A DNA stretch of 10,000 bases from Asticcacaulis sp. GTDB taxonomy: Bacteria; Pseudomonadota; Alphaproteobacteria; Caulobacterales; Caulobacteraceae. Within the stretch, counting starts at the first letter, position 1, and each line of letters begins with the position of its first letter. Below the pieces are notes generated by a model. That model was not told the origin of the DNA and ran no database searches. It saw only the letters and a list, made by a program, of their open reading frames with translations. A program made the translations under genes and the position numbers. The DNA lies in NCBI RefSeq assembly GCF_020217185.1, contig NZ_JAIWNX010000219.1, positions 1 through 10,000 on the forward strand, given 5' to 3'. Positions 1-6,762 of the stretch are shown piece by piece.

Positions 1-1040
1 AACTGCCGTCCTACATACCGGCCGAGCACTTTGCCTTTGTCGTTCTGGATATGATCAGCGAAAAGGGCGGTCAGACTCAGTCCGGGCGTCTCGACCCGCA
101 GGCCGTGCTGAACGCTACCCACAACCTCAACAATCCGCGTCTGGCCAGGGTGGTGCAACTGGCGGTCAATACCGCCGATGGCGATATGAACAAGGCGCGC
201 ACCTTTTTAGAGCAGTGGTTCAACGCCACCATGGACCGCGTGTCCGGCTGGTATCGCCATGAGACGCAGACCATCCTGTTCTGGTTCAGCCTTGTCGCCT
301 GCGTCGTGATGAACGTCAACACGGTGGTGATTGCCGATACGCTCTACCGCTCGCCCAGCCTGCGCAAGGCGGTCGAGGCCTCGGCGCAGCAATACTACAC
401 CGACACCGCTGCCAAGGGCGTGGAAGCGACGGCCAGTCTGGATAACCCTTTGAGTCGTCTGGGCCTGCCCTTGGGGTGGAACGCTACCACCATGGACAGT
501 ATGCAGCACCTGTTCCGCTTCTGCGGCAATGACACGCCGCTGCACGACAACCGCAAATGCCCGCCCAGCAAGGAACCAAAGACACCGGCCCCGGATTTCC
601 GGCTCAATCGTCCGGATCAGTGGTGGCACAATGCGCAACTGGCCGTCGGGCGCACGATTGAGATCGCCACCAATGCCTATAACGGGACGCCGACGCTTGG
701 CGACAATGCGCTGTTTAACGTGCTGCCGATGGTGGCGCTGATTTCAGGCTGGGTGATGACGGCCTTTGCCGTCACGCTGGGGGCGCCCTTTTGGTTTGAC
801 GTGTTGAGCAAGCTGATGACGGTGCGCTCGACCTTCAAAGGGGGCGCGCCACCGCCGGCCTCGACCTTCACGCCGCTTCAGCCCTTCGCGGATGAGACGA
901 CGATGCGCGTCATTACCCTGCCGACCTCATCCGCCGTGACCACCACCGCGACCGTCCCGGCACTGGCAGCGGTTCCGGCTCAGGTGGTGGAGGCTGACGA
1001 CGCCTTGCCCGATCCGTCGCTGCGGCCGAGGGACTACTGA
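1..1040 (+). CDS. Conserved membrane protein of unknown function, 5' end missing
   Basis: The reading frame is open from base 3 to the window edge and reads LPSYIPAEHFAFVVLDMIS before the first internal Met at 51, so the true start lies outside and 51 is not the start. Numbered from that Met, it holds the motif MDRVSGWYR (about residues 61-69), followed at once by a hydrophobic segment (about 73-95). A polar middle with several cysteines comes next, then a second hydrophobic segment (about 220-246) ending in GAPFWFDVLSKLM, and a proline/alanine/threonine-rich tail. I recognise the arrangement PSYIPA ... WF-x3-MDRVSGWY ... GAPFWFD as a widespread bacterial membrane protein family without assigned function, whose members usually carry a further N-terminal membrane segment. 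It overlaps the next gene by one base (TGATG), so the two are probably translationally coupled. A role in wall turnover or in moving the hydrolase is inference only. Confidence 0.8.
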   Translation, partial: LPSYIPAEHFAFVVLDMISEKGGQTQSGRLDPQAVLNATHNLNNPRLARVVQLAVNTADGDMNKARTFLEQWFNATMDRVSGWYRHETQTILFWFSLVACVVMNVNTVVIADTLYRSPSLRKAVEASAQQYYTDTAAKGVEATASLDNPLSRLGLPLGWNATTMDSMQHLFRFCGNDTPLHDNRKCPPSKEPKTPAPDFRLNRPDQWWHNAQLAVGRTIEIATNAYNGTPTLGDNALFNVLPMVALISGWVMTAFAVTLGAPFWFDVLSKLMTVRSTFKGGAPPPASTFTPLQPFADETTMRVITLPTSSAVTTTATVPALAAVPAQVVEADDALPDPSLRPRDY

Positions 1041-2125
1041 TGATTACGGCGGACACGCTTAAGGCCCTGTCGCCGCAGGCCAATGCGACGCGCATCGCCG
1101 TCTATGCTCCGGCACTGGAAGCGGCGCGGGTCGAATACGGTATCGACACGCCGCGGCGGGTCGCGCACTTCATGGCGCAACTGGCGCATGAGTGCGATAA
1201 TTTCCGGGCGCTGGTCGAAAATCTGAACTACAGCGCGCAGGGCCTCTACAAGACCTTCCCCAAACGCGTGGGCTCGCTGGAAAACGCTCAGCGGTTGGTG
1301 AATGAGGGCAAGGCGGCCATTGCCGAAGCCATCTATGGCAACCGCCCCGAACTGGGTAATGTCGAGCCCGGCGACGGCTTCCGCTATATCGGGCGCGGTT
1401 TTATTATGATCACCGGGCGGGCCAACTATACGCGCTACGGCGAACTGACGGGCCTGCCGCTGGCCGAGCAACCGCAAAAGCTGGAAGAGGCGGAGACGGC
1501 GGCGCGCGCGTCTGCGGCCTTCTGGCGTGCCAAAAACCTCAACGCACTGGCCGATGCCGATGACCTTGTCGGCATCACGCGCATCATCAATGGTGGGACC
1601 AACGGCCTCGATCACCGTAAGGCGCTATATGAACGCGCCAAACAGGTGTGGCCGGAGCCGGTCCTGCCGCCCAGCTATCCGGGCTATACGCCGCTCAGCC
1701 AGTATTTCACGCTGGAAGAACTGACCCAGTCCGATATTGCGGAACGCAACGGCATCGACAACACGCCGACACCTGAGCATCTGGCCAATCTCAAGGACAC
1801 GGCGCAGCGCATGGACAAGGTGCGCGCGCTTCTGGGGCAGCCTATCACGGTGCGCAGCGGCTATCGCGGCCCGACGCTCAATGCCAAAATCGGCGGCTCA
1901 AAGACCAGTGCCCACATGATCGGCCGGGCGGTGGATTTTGTATCGCAGCGCTTTGGCACGCCGCTCGATATCTGCCGCAAGATCATGGCCAGCGATATCG
2001 TGTTTGATCAGCTGATCTATGAGGGGACGTGGGTGCATATCGGCTTCTCCGACACGCCGCGCCGTCAGGCCCTGCGCGCTGATTTCAGCGTAACCCCGAC
2101 GGCCTATCGCCCGCTCGTGCTGTAG
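1040..2125 (+). CDS. Two-domain peptidoglycan hydrolase: GH19 lysozyme-like plus M15 peptidase
   Basis: The protein has 361 residues. Residues 1-204 are a GH19 (chitinase/endolysin) domain: LAHE with E51, ENLNY with E60, GDGFRYIGRG (111-120) and INGGTNG (183-189). The two Glu lie nine residues apart, as in GH19 phage endolysins such as SPN1S, so E51 and E60 are the likely catalytic pair cutting the glycan strand. After a Pro-rich linker, residues 219-340 match the M15_3 peptidase fold. The zinc ligands are H292 and D299 in SAHMIGRAVD and H333 in WVHIGF, expected to cut peptide stems. There is no signal peptide, so delivery to the wall needs help, possibly from the upstream membrane protein, whose stop overlaps this ATG. 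The family's usual IQLTGR is IMITGR here (122-127), an uncommon substitution. It could be a domesticated endolysin; no other phage gene is visible. Confident on domains, unsure of biological role. Confidence 0.9.
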   Translation: MITADTLKALSPQANATRIAVYAPALEAARVEYGIDTPRRVAHFMAQLAHECDNFRALVENLNYSAQGLYKTFPKRVGSLENAQRLVNEGKAAIAEAIYGNRPELGNVEPGDGFRYIGRGFIMITGRANYTRYGELTGLPLAEQPQKLEEAETAARASAAFWRAKNLNALADADDLVGITRIINGGTNGLDHRKALYERAKQVWPEPVLPPSYPGYTPLSQYFTLEELTQSDIAERNGIDNTPTPEHLANLKDTAQRMDKVRALLGQPITVRSGYRGPTLNAKIGGSKTSAHMIGRAVDFVSQRFGTPLDICRKIMASDIVFDQLIYEGTWVHIGFSDTPRRQALRADFSVTPTAYRPLVL

Positions 2126-2146
2126 TTTTTTCAGAGCTTAAAAGAA

Positions 2147-2171
2147 AAAGGGCGGAGAAACCCCGCCCTTT
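2147..2171 (-). terminator. Rho-independent terminator of the phoH-like gene, possibly bidirectional
   Basis: A perfect 9-bp stem AAAGGGCGG/CCGCCCTTT encloses a 7-base loop between two convergent genes. Read on the minus strand the stem is followed by a T-rich run (TTCTTTTAAG), so it best serves the phoH-like gene whose stop is 23 bp away. On the plus strand it starts 22 bp after the hydrolase stop but lacks a T tail, so it would be weaker in that direction. Confidence 0.75.
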
Positions 2172-2193
2172 CCACTCAAAATCTTACCTGCGC

Positions 2194-2961
2194 TTACAAA
2201 ACGCCGAGCATTTGCGCGACCAGAGGGTGACGGACGATGTCCTTGTCCTTCAACTGTACCACGGCCACGGTATCGAGTGTTTCGAACTTCGCCGCCACAT
2301 CGGCCAGACCCGACAGGCCGGGCAGCAGGTCCGACTGGTTCGGGTCACCGGTGACGATCATGGTCGAGTTCCAGCCGAGGCGCGTCAGCAGCATTTTGAG
2401 CTGCGTATAGGTGCAGTTCTGCGCTTCGTCGATGACCACAAAGGCGTTGTTCAGCGTGCGGCCGCGCATATAGCCGACCGGCGCAATCTCGATCAGGCCT
2501 TCCTGCATCAGCGCCTTGACGCGCTTCATGCTGAGGCGGTCGGTCAGGGCGTCATACAGCGGGCGCAGATAGGGCGCCAGCTTGTCCTCCATATCGCCGG
2601 GCAGGAAGCCGATCGACTCCCCGGCCTCGACCGCCGGGCGCGACAGGACGATGCGCCCGACCTTCCCGGCCTCCAGCGCCTCAACGGCCTTAGCAATGGC
2701 GAGGTAGGTCTTACCCGTGCCGGCCGGCCCCAGCGCCAGAACGAGGTTTTTCTCGTCAATGGCGGTCAGGAGCTGCGCCTGTCCGTCGGACTTGGCCTTG
2801 ATGGTTTTGACGTAGCTCTGGTCCCTTTCTTCGTTTGCCGGGGCTACCGGCGACCAGGCGGCGTGATGCACGGAAATGCGGCGCACCTTGGTGTCGCGGG
2901 CATATTCTTCGGCATCGAGAGTACCTTCGCGCAGAAAACGCTTGGTGGAACGCTTGGTCAT
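2194..2961 (-). CDS. PhoH-family P-loop ATPase (short stand-alone type)
   Basis: The 255-residue protein has a Walker A motif GPAGTGKT (78-85), the PhoH signature LSRPAVEAGESIGFLPGD (106-123), a Walker B VVIDEAQN (175-182) and the sensor-like TGDPNQSDL. PhoH proteins are RNA-associated ATPases related to the helicase core; the exact substrate is unknown. It is shorter than the roughly 320-350-residue YbeZ/PhoH that sits beside ybeY, lacking that protein's N-terminal extension, and no ybeY or miaB neighbours it. It is therefore more likely the second, short paralogue. The first 50 residues are basic and poorly conserved. A strong Shine-Dalgarno AAGGAGG (complement of 2967-2973) lies 5 bases before the ATG and fixes the start. 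It is a single-gene unit with its own terminator, divergent from the carbonic anhydrase gene across a long control region. Symbol withheld because phoH would suggest the ybeZ orthologue. Confidence 0.92.
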   Translation of the reverse strand: MTKRSTKRFLREGTLDAEEYARDTKVRRISVHHAAWSPVAPANEERDQSYVKTIKAKSDGQAQLLTAIDEKNLVLALGPAGTGKTYLAIAKAVEALEAGKVGRIVLSRPAVEAGESIGFLPGDMEDKLAPYLRPLYDALTDRLSMKRVKALMQEGLIEIAPVGYMRGRTLNNAFVVIDEAQNCTYTQLKMLLTRLGWNSTMIVTGDPNQSDLLPGLSGLADVAAKFETLDTVAVVQLKDKDIVRHPLVAQMLGVL

Positions 2962-3218
2962 GACAGCCTCCTTAAAATAAAGCGCCAGCCGGATCGCAGT
3001 GCAGGCGTCCGGTCAGTGCGCGTCAGCAAGAGCGGGATTTGAGGCACAAAAAAAGACAAAACCGGATAAGGGTTCGTCTTCGCGTATGCGTCAGGGGAGG
3101 AAAGGCGGGCGCGTCCGGGTGTGTCGCATCCTTGGGGCCGCACCGCCGGGGGCGGGGGGACATTTTCGGGTGCAAACACGTACCTGTGAGCCACTGAAAA
3201 CCTCTTGAAAGGTAACGG

Positions 3219-3287
3219 GCCGGATGTCGCCGGGTCCTGTTGGGGGGCTCTGGTGATTCCCCCTAAAGAACAGTACCAGATTCCGGC
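3219..3287. other. Foldable segment, candidate structured RNA or cruciform
   Basis: Nested complementarity: GCCGG (3219-3223) with CCGGC (3283-3287), GGT (3233-3235) with ACC (3275-3277), CTGTT (3237-3241) with AACAG (3269-3273), and GGGGG (3242-3246 or 3243-3247) with CCCCC (3259-3263). Internal loops separate the helices and the end loop has 11-12 bases. It matches no RNA family I know; I compared it by eye with SRP RNA, 6S RNA, tmRNA and the cobalamin riboswitch. Strand and transcription are unknown. Confidence 0.3.
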
Positions 3288-3294
3288 AGAATGC

Positions 3295-3309
3295 TTACCG
3301 AGTTCTTAA
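3295..3309 (+). promoter_or_regulatory. CtrA-like box, weak (TTAC-N7-TTAA)
   Basis: TTAC, seven bases, then TTAA, against the Caulobacter CtrA consensus TTAA-N7-TTAAC: 7 of 9 consensus bases match, because the base after TTAA is A rather than C. Two GATTC sites (3255-3259 and 3279-3283), targets of CcrM methylation in Caulobacterales, lie within 40 bp. The neighbourhood supports it but the match alone is weak. Confidence 0.35.
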
Positions 3310-3335
3310 ATGGGTTGTGGAAAACTTTTGTGCAT

Positions 3336-3359
3336 GCGCGAAATAATGGAATTTCGCGC
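3336..3359. repeat. Perfect 9-bp inverted repeat
   Basis: GCGCGAAAT and ATTTCGCGC flank a 6-base loop (AATGGA). There is no T tail, so it is not a good terminator. It lies 79 bp before the carbonic anhydrase ATG and just upstream of the candidate promoter, a position suited to a dimeric regulator. Confidence 0.45.
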
Positions 3360-3375
3360 GACGACCGCCAAAGGC

Positions 3376-3405
3376 TTGCCACAGGCCCTATCTCACGCTC
3401 ATAAG
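3376..3405 (+). promoter_or_regulatory. Candidate promoter of the carbonic anhydrase gene
   Basis: TTGCCA (3376-3381) and CATAAG (3400-3405) are separated by 18 bases; the -35 is a good match and the -10 a moderate one (4 of 6). A Shine-Dalgarno AGGAGG at 3421-3426 follows, 11 bases before the ATG, which is a rather long spacing. Confidence 0.35.
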
Positions 3406-3437
3406 CGTAAGGAAACAATCAGGAGGACAGGGCCGCG

Positions 3438-3959
3438 ATGACGGTTTTTGCTTTGGACGGCGTTTCGCCAACGCTGGGCGAAGGCGTATGGATCGCCCCT
3501 TCGGCGCAGGTGATCGGTAATGTGCGCCTGGGGGACGGCGCTAGCGTATGGTTCAACGCCGTGCTGCGCGCCGATAACGAGCCCATGACGATCGGGGCAC
3601 GCAGCAATATTCAGGACGGATCGGTGCTGCATTCCGACCCCGGATCGCCCCTGACGATCGGCGAGGGGGTGACGGTCGGGCACAAGGCCATGCTGCACGG
3701 CTGCACGGTCGGCGACAACAGTCTGATCGGCATCAATGCGGTGGTGCTCAATCGCGCGGTGATCGGCCGGAACTCGATCGTCGGGGCCGGGGCGCTGGTG
3801 CCGGAAGGCAAGGTCTTCCCGGATGGCGTGCTGCTGATCGGGTCTCCGGCGCGGGTGGCGCGCGAACTGACCGAAGATCAGATCGCGCGGCTCACTCTGT
3901 CGGCGGATCACTATGTGTGGAATGCCCAGAGATTTGCCAAGGGCCTTACCCCTCTCTGA
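3438..3959 (+). CDS. Gamma-class carbonic anhydrase family protein
   Basis: The 173-residue protein is a left-handed beta-helix of hexapeptide repeats, typical in length for the YrdA/PaaY/CaiE group. Visible signatures are WFNAVLRAD (38-46) with R44 and D46, [11 protein letters not shown] (57-67) and [10 protein letters not shown] (80-89). The three zinc histidines are H65, H82 and H87, all present, so metal binding is likely; proteins of this type act as trimers with the metal at subunit interfaces. Some family members hydrate CO2 and others show little activity, so the reaction is not certain. No signal peptide, hence cytoplasmic. The start is supported by AGGAGG upstream and by the family-typical N-terminus. 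The gene stands alone between a long control region and the TonB-dependent receptor, with no functional link visible. Confidence 0.93.
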   Translation: MTVFALDGVSPTLGEGVWIAPSAQVIGNVRLGDGASVWFNAVLRADNEPMTIGARSNIQDGSVLHSDPGSPLTIGEGVTVGHKAMLHGCTVGDNSLIGINAVVLNRAVIGRNSIVGAGALVPEGKVFPDGVLLIGSPARVARELTEDQIARLTLSADHYVWNAQRFAKGLTPL

Positions 3960-4057
3960 TCACGCGCTCGTGTGTCGCTGAGGTTGGGTTTGCCGGAATC
4001 TCGCCTTGATTGCGTGTGTCAGTGGGATAAGGGGATGCCGACACTTTGGGGGGCTTG
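3960..4057 (+). promoter_or_regulatory. 98-bp gap before the receptor gene
   Basis: There is no convincing -35/-10 pair and no terminator after the carbonic anhydrase gene. One GANTC site (GAATC, 3996-4000) and short complementary GTGTC/GACAC arms (within 4016-4045) are seen. Read-through from the upstream gene is possible. Confidence 0.3.
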
Positions 4058-6169
4058 ATGAAGAGACGCTTGGTTTATGGGGTGGCCGCCGCCGGGTTGC
4101 TGGCGGGATTGGTGCTGGCGACGGCGGTTCAGGCGCAAGAGGCCACGCAAACCGCTCAAGCGGCGCCTGCCACCGCTGAAAAAGACGCCAAACCCGGCGA
4201 AGCCATCGAAGAAATCACCGTCACGGCCAGCAAAAGCGCCGGCACGCGCATTGACCGTCGCGTCTATGACATCAAGACCGACCCCCAGGCGACCACCGGG
4301 CAATTGAGCGATGTGTTGTCCAAGGTGCCCTCGGTCACCGTCACCCCCGATGACAAGGTTCTTCTGCGCGGCGACTCCGGTGTGACCATCTGGGTCGATG
4401 GCAAGCCTCCGGCGGAGGGCAAGCAGGTGCTGCGTATGCTGCCGGCATCGGAGATCGAGCGCATTGAGGTCATCACCAACCCTTCGGCCCAGTACGCGGC
4501 GGCCACCAGCAAAGGCATTATCAATATCATCACCAAAAAGCCGCGCGGTAAGGTCGTGCGCAGAGGGTCTGCCTCGCTCTGGGCGCACTCGCGTGATCGC
4601 TATGGGGCCACGCTCAGCTATGACGACGGCAAGGGGCCGTGGTCGTGGGGTCTCAGCCTGTCAGCCAATGGCGGGCCGACGAAAAATCGCTCGTTTTCCA
4701 CGCGTGACTACATCAATGCCCAAGGGCAGGTAACGGGCCGTCTGCGCGAAGAGGGCATCAATATCAGTGACAACCAATGGCGCAATATCGGCTTACGCGG
4801 GGGCTACAAGCTGGGGCCGCGCAGTTCGCTGAAGCTGAAGGTCCGGCAAAGTGAGGCCAGTTGGACCGGCAATAACCTGACGGCCTATGACGACAGCGCC
4901 GAAGGTAAGACGAGTGAACGTTCCTATGAGCCGTGGTTCCTGCGCCTGTGGGCTTACGAACTGAACTACACCTTTGCCGATGACAAAGGGGAACGGCTGA
5001 CGGTCGAGGTCAGCGACGAACTCAACCATACGCGCGATTCTACGCTCTATGAATACATGGGCGCGAGTACGGGCATCAATCGGGTCAGCGATATTCAGCG
5101 CGACCACGGGCAGGAGATCAAGGCCGATTACGAGAAGCCGCTGGGGGGTAACAAACTGCTCAGTGCCGGTTTCGACTGGCAGAGACAGAGGCTGCATATG
5201 GCGCGATCACTCGACAGCGATATGCCGGGACTGATCGACTATGACAGCCGCTTTGCCGGGCGCGAGACGACGGCCGCGGCCTATGTCACCCTGCAATGGC
5301 CCCTGTCGGGCAAGTGGACGGCCATGCCGGGTCTGCGTGTCGAAGATCGCCGCCGCGATATTGCCGGGCGTCGGGGCGGGGAGACGGAATGGTTCCCCTC
5401 CCTTCACCTCAGCCGCGCCTGGGGAGAAGACGGCAAGATACGCTTCAGCTATAGCCGCCGCCTCGATCCGATCAATCTGGGGCAATATGATGCACAAATT
5501 CTGCGCGGGTCATTGACCTGGGCGCAGAGCGGCAATCCCGATCTGGCGCTCGTCCTCGTCAATTCGCTGGAGGCCAGCTACGACTGGGAGCACAAGGACT
5601 CGTCGTGGGGCGCGAGCGTGTTCATGCGCGAAGCCAGTAACGCCATCGAAAACGTCAACACCCTGATCGACGGCGAGGTCATCCTGTCACGCCCGGTCAA
5701 TCGCGGCCAGACCCAGTATGCCGGGTTTGACGTCAACTGGCGCTTTCCGGTCAAGCGTCTGCCGGGCAAGGGGCGCTGGAGCCAGAGCGGCAGCGCCAGC
5801 TTCACCCGCAACCGTTCGGAAGCCATTGAGGCGGGCGGGCCGCGCGAGGCGACCTTCTGGATGGTCAAGCCGATGCTGCAATATGACGGCCCCAAGCGCG
5901 CGGGCCTGAGCGGCGATCAGTACCAGTTTTCGGCGACCGTGATGCAAAATCGGGGCTTACAGTCGCGTTCGGGTGTCAACTGGAGCACCGAGATCAGTTG
6001 GTCGCACCCGCTGAACAAAAAACTGACCCTTGTGGCGACGGGCTCCAATCTCGTGGGCGCTCAATCCAACGAAACCCGCACGGTAACGGCGCGCTACCGC
6101 ACACAGGCGGAGCAATTCTATTATGGTCGGGCGGTCAAGCTGGCGCTGAACTATAAATTCGGGAATTAA
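4058..6169 (+). CDS. TonB-dependent outer-membrane receptor
   Basis: I place the start at ATG 4058 rather than the in-frame TTG at 4046, because it gives a clean signal peptide: MKRR, a hydrophobic core, and cleavage after VQA (residues 24-26). The mature protein opens with an Ala/Gln/Glu-rich stretch, then a TonB-box-like EEITVTAS (51-58) and a plug domain (about 66-160) with LSKVPSVTV, VLLRGDSGVTIWVDGKPP and IERIEVITNPSAQY. The rest (to 703) is a beta-barrel of alternating aromatic strands ending in LALNYKFGN, resembling the OMP_b-brl_3 type. It should take up a ligand across the outer membrane using TonB-ExbBD energy. The ligand is not readable; no transporter, FecR/sigma pair or degradative enzyme lies beside it. 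The plug lacks a carboxypeptidase-like N-terminal domain. A purine-rich GGGGGG four bases before the ATG is the only ribosome site. Confidence 0.93.
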   Translation: MKRRLVYGVAAAGLLAGLVLATAVQAQEATQTAQAAPATAEKDAKPGEAIEEITVTASKSAGTRIDRRVYDIKTDPQATTGQLSDVLSKVPSVTVTPDDKVLLRGDSGVTIWVDGKPPAEGKQVLRMLPASEIERIEVITNPSAQYAAATSKGIINIITKKPRGKVVRRGSASLWAHSRDRYGATLSYDDGKGPWSWGLSLSANGGPTKNRSFSTRDYINAQGQVTGRLREEGINISDNQWRNIGLRGGYKLGPRSSLKLKVRQSEASWTGNNLTAYDDSAEGKTSERSYEPWFLRLWAYELNYTFADDKGERLTVEVSDELNHTRDSTLYEYMGASTGINRVSDIQRDHGQEIKADYEKPLGGNKLLSAGFDWQRQRLHMARSLDSDMPGLIDYDSRFAGRETTAAAYVTLQWPLSGKWTAMPGLRVEDRRRDIAGRRGGETEWFPSLHLSRAWGEDGKIRFSYSRRLDPINLGQYDAQILRGSLTWAQSGNPDLALVLVNSLEASYDWEHKDSSWGASVFMREASNAIENVNTLIDGEVILSRPVNRGQTQYAGFDVNWRFPVKRLPGKGRWSQSGSASFTRNRSEAIEAGGPREATFWMVKPMLQYDGPKRAGLSGDQYQFSATVMQNRGLQSRSGVNWSTEISWSHPLNKKLTLVATGSNLVGAQSNETRTVTARYRTQAEQFYYGRAVKLALNYKFGN

Positions 6170-6252
6170 GCGCCGTGGAACCGATTGCGTTAGGCAATGG
6201 CTCTTGAAGCGCGCCACTTATGGGCCAATGTCTCTACTGTACAATCTTTTAC

Positions 6253-6259
6253 AGGAGAG
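6253..6259 (+). promoter_or_regulatory. Ribosome binding site that fixes the zinc-ribbon start at 6265
   Basis: AGGAGAG lies five bases before ATG 6265. The upstream in-frame ATG at 6220 has no such site, and the extra 15 residues it would add do not resemble the family. A TACAAT -10-like hexamer (6240-6245) between the two ATGs also argues for the downstream start. Confidence 0.7.
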
Positions 6260-6264
6260 AACGC

Positions 6265-6651
6265 ATGTCTGCCCTTCAGTGTCCCGTCTGTCGGGGTGAC
6301 TTCCGTGAGGTTTTGAAGGAGGGCATACTGATCGACGTCTGCACCCAGTGTCGTGGCGTCTGGCTGGACCGCGGTGAACTGGAAAAGCTGTTGTCGCTGG
6401 CCGCCGGCGGTACTGTGGCGCAGCCCGCGCCGCAACCGGCCCCCTATGTGCCGCCGCAACAGCCGCACTATCAGCAACCGCCGCAACCCTACCCGCAGCA
6501 GCCCTATCATCAACAGCGCCCGCCTCAGATGGACAAGTACGGGCGGCCCGTCGAATACGACAAGTACGGTCGCAAGATCGAGTACGACAAGTACGGCCAT
6601 CGCAAGAAGAAAAAGGGCTTCGATATGCTGGATATTTTCGACTTCGATTAG
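6265..6651 (+). CDS. zf-TFIIB domain zinc-ribbon protein with DKYGR repeats
   Basis: The 128-residue protein begins with a zinc ribbon: CPVC (6-9) and CTQC (about 26-29), followed by RGVWLDRGELEKL, the hallmark of the bacterial zf-TFIIB (PF13453) family. One zinc is expected, bound by the four cysteines. A linker very rich in Pro, Gln and Tyr (about 52-88) follows, then three nine-residue repeats DKYGRPVEY, DKYGRKIEY and DKYGHRKKK (bases 6532-6612), a basic cluster and an acidic-aromatic tail DMLDIFDFD. The family's role is unknown; nucleic-acid or protein binding is a guess from the ribbon and basic patch. No signal peptide. It is probably monocistronic: the receptor ends 95 bp upstream and hairpins follow the stop. 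The low-complexity linker may make the protein partly disordered. Confidence 0.88.
   Translation: MSALQCPVCRGDFREVLKEGILIDVCTQCRGVWLDRGELEKLLSLAAGGTVAQPAPQPAPYVPPQQPHYQQPPQPYPQQPYHQQRPPQMDKYGRPVEYDKYGRKIEYDKYGHRKKKKGFDMLDIFDFD
6532..6612 (+). repeat. Three in-frame 27-bp repeats inside the zinc-ribbon gene
   Basis: Each unit starts GACAAGTACGG and encodes DKYG(R/H) plus four residues. Units 1 and 2 are closest to each other; unit 3 has diverged into the basic tail. The period is exactly nine codons. Confidence 0.7.
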
Positions 6652-6652
6652 A

Positions 6653-6696
6653 GCGATATGTCGAAAAGTGTGAGCGGTTTTCGACAAAAATATCGC
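6653..6696. repeat. Hairpin after the zinc-ribbon gene
   Basis: TGTCGAAAA (6659-6667) pairs perfectly with TTTTCGACA (6678-6686), and GCGATAT (6653-6659) can pair with ATATCGC (6690-6696) across a bulge. It begins two bases after the stop. The 3' side is A-rich, not T-rich, so it may protect the mRNA end rather than stop transcription. Confidence 0.5.
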
Positions 6697-6709
6697 GCCA
6701 AAACAAAAA

Positions 6710-6753
6710 TTTAGAGCGGGATGATGCTTCCATTCAAATCATCCCGCTCTAAA
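6710..6753. repeat. Perfect 16-bp palindromic repeat, REP-like
   Basis: TTTAGAGCGGGATGAT (6710-6725) and its exact reverse complement (6738-6753) surround a 12-base loop. On the minus strand it is followed by a T-rich run, so it could end transcripts coming from rnhA. The size, perfection and intergenic position resemble dispersed REP-type palindromes of alphaproteobacterial genomes; copy number cannot be seen here. Confidence 0.6.
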
Positions 6754-6762
6754 GGAAAAGAC

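Larger units (their letters stand above)
2962..3437. other. 476-bp divergent intergenic control region
   Basis: No credible coding region is present: the short open frames have no domain, no Shine-Dalgarno and conflicting overlaps. From left to right it holds the phoH ribosome site, an A7 run near 3050, a GC-rich stretch with poly-G, a foldable segment (3219-3287) containing two GATTC (GANTC) sites, a CtrA-like box (3295-3309), a perfect hairpin (3336-3359) and a weak promoter for the carbonic anhydrase gene (3376-3405). Its length is unusual against the other gaps here (95-230 bp), which suggests layered regulation or a small RNA. Confidence 0.6.

Noticed and set aside
1..2125. Prophage or gene-transfer-agent region
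   Set aside because: Only the GH19/M15 lysin would fit; the neighbour is not a recognisable holin, and no capsid, tail, integrase or attachment site is visible in the window.
2212..3042. A long open frame (276 codons) on the plus strand across the phoH-like gene
   Set aside because: It is antisense to a gene with intact Walker motifs and a strong ribosome site, has biased composition typical of a mirror frame in GC-rich DNA, and shows no domain.
3321..3330. DnaA-box-like TGTGGAAAA near 3315-3325
   Set aside because: It has mismatches to TGTGGATAA, only one copy is present, and no AT-rich unwinding element or dnaA/hemE neighbour suggests an origin.
4046..4057. TTG start at 4046 for the receptor
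   Set aside because: It would put four residues ahead of a signal peptide that begins ideally at ATG 4058.
4019..4588. Minus-strand open frame (189 codons) over the receptor's N-terminus
   Set aside because: It overlaps the signal peptide and plug of a well-supported receptor and resembles no known protein.
6190..6733. Two minus-strand open frames opposite the zinc-ribbon gene
   Set aside because: Arg/Val/Leu-rich mirror frames of the P/Q-rich linker; the plus-strand zf-TFIIB motifs are unmistakable.
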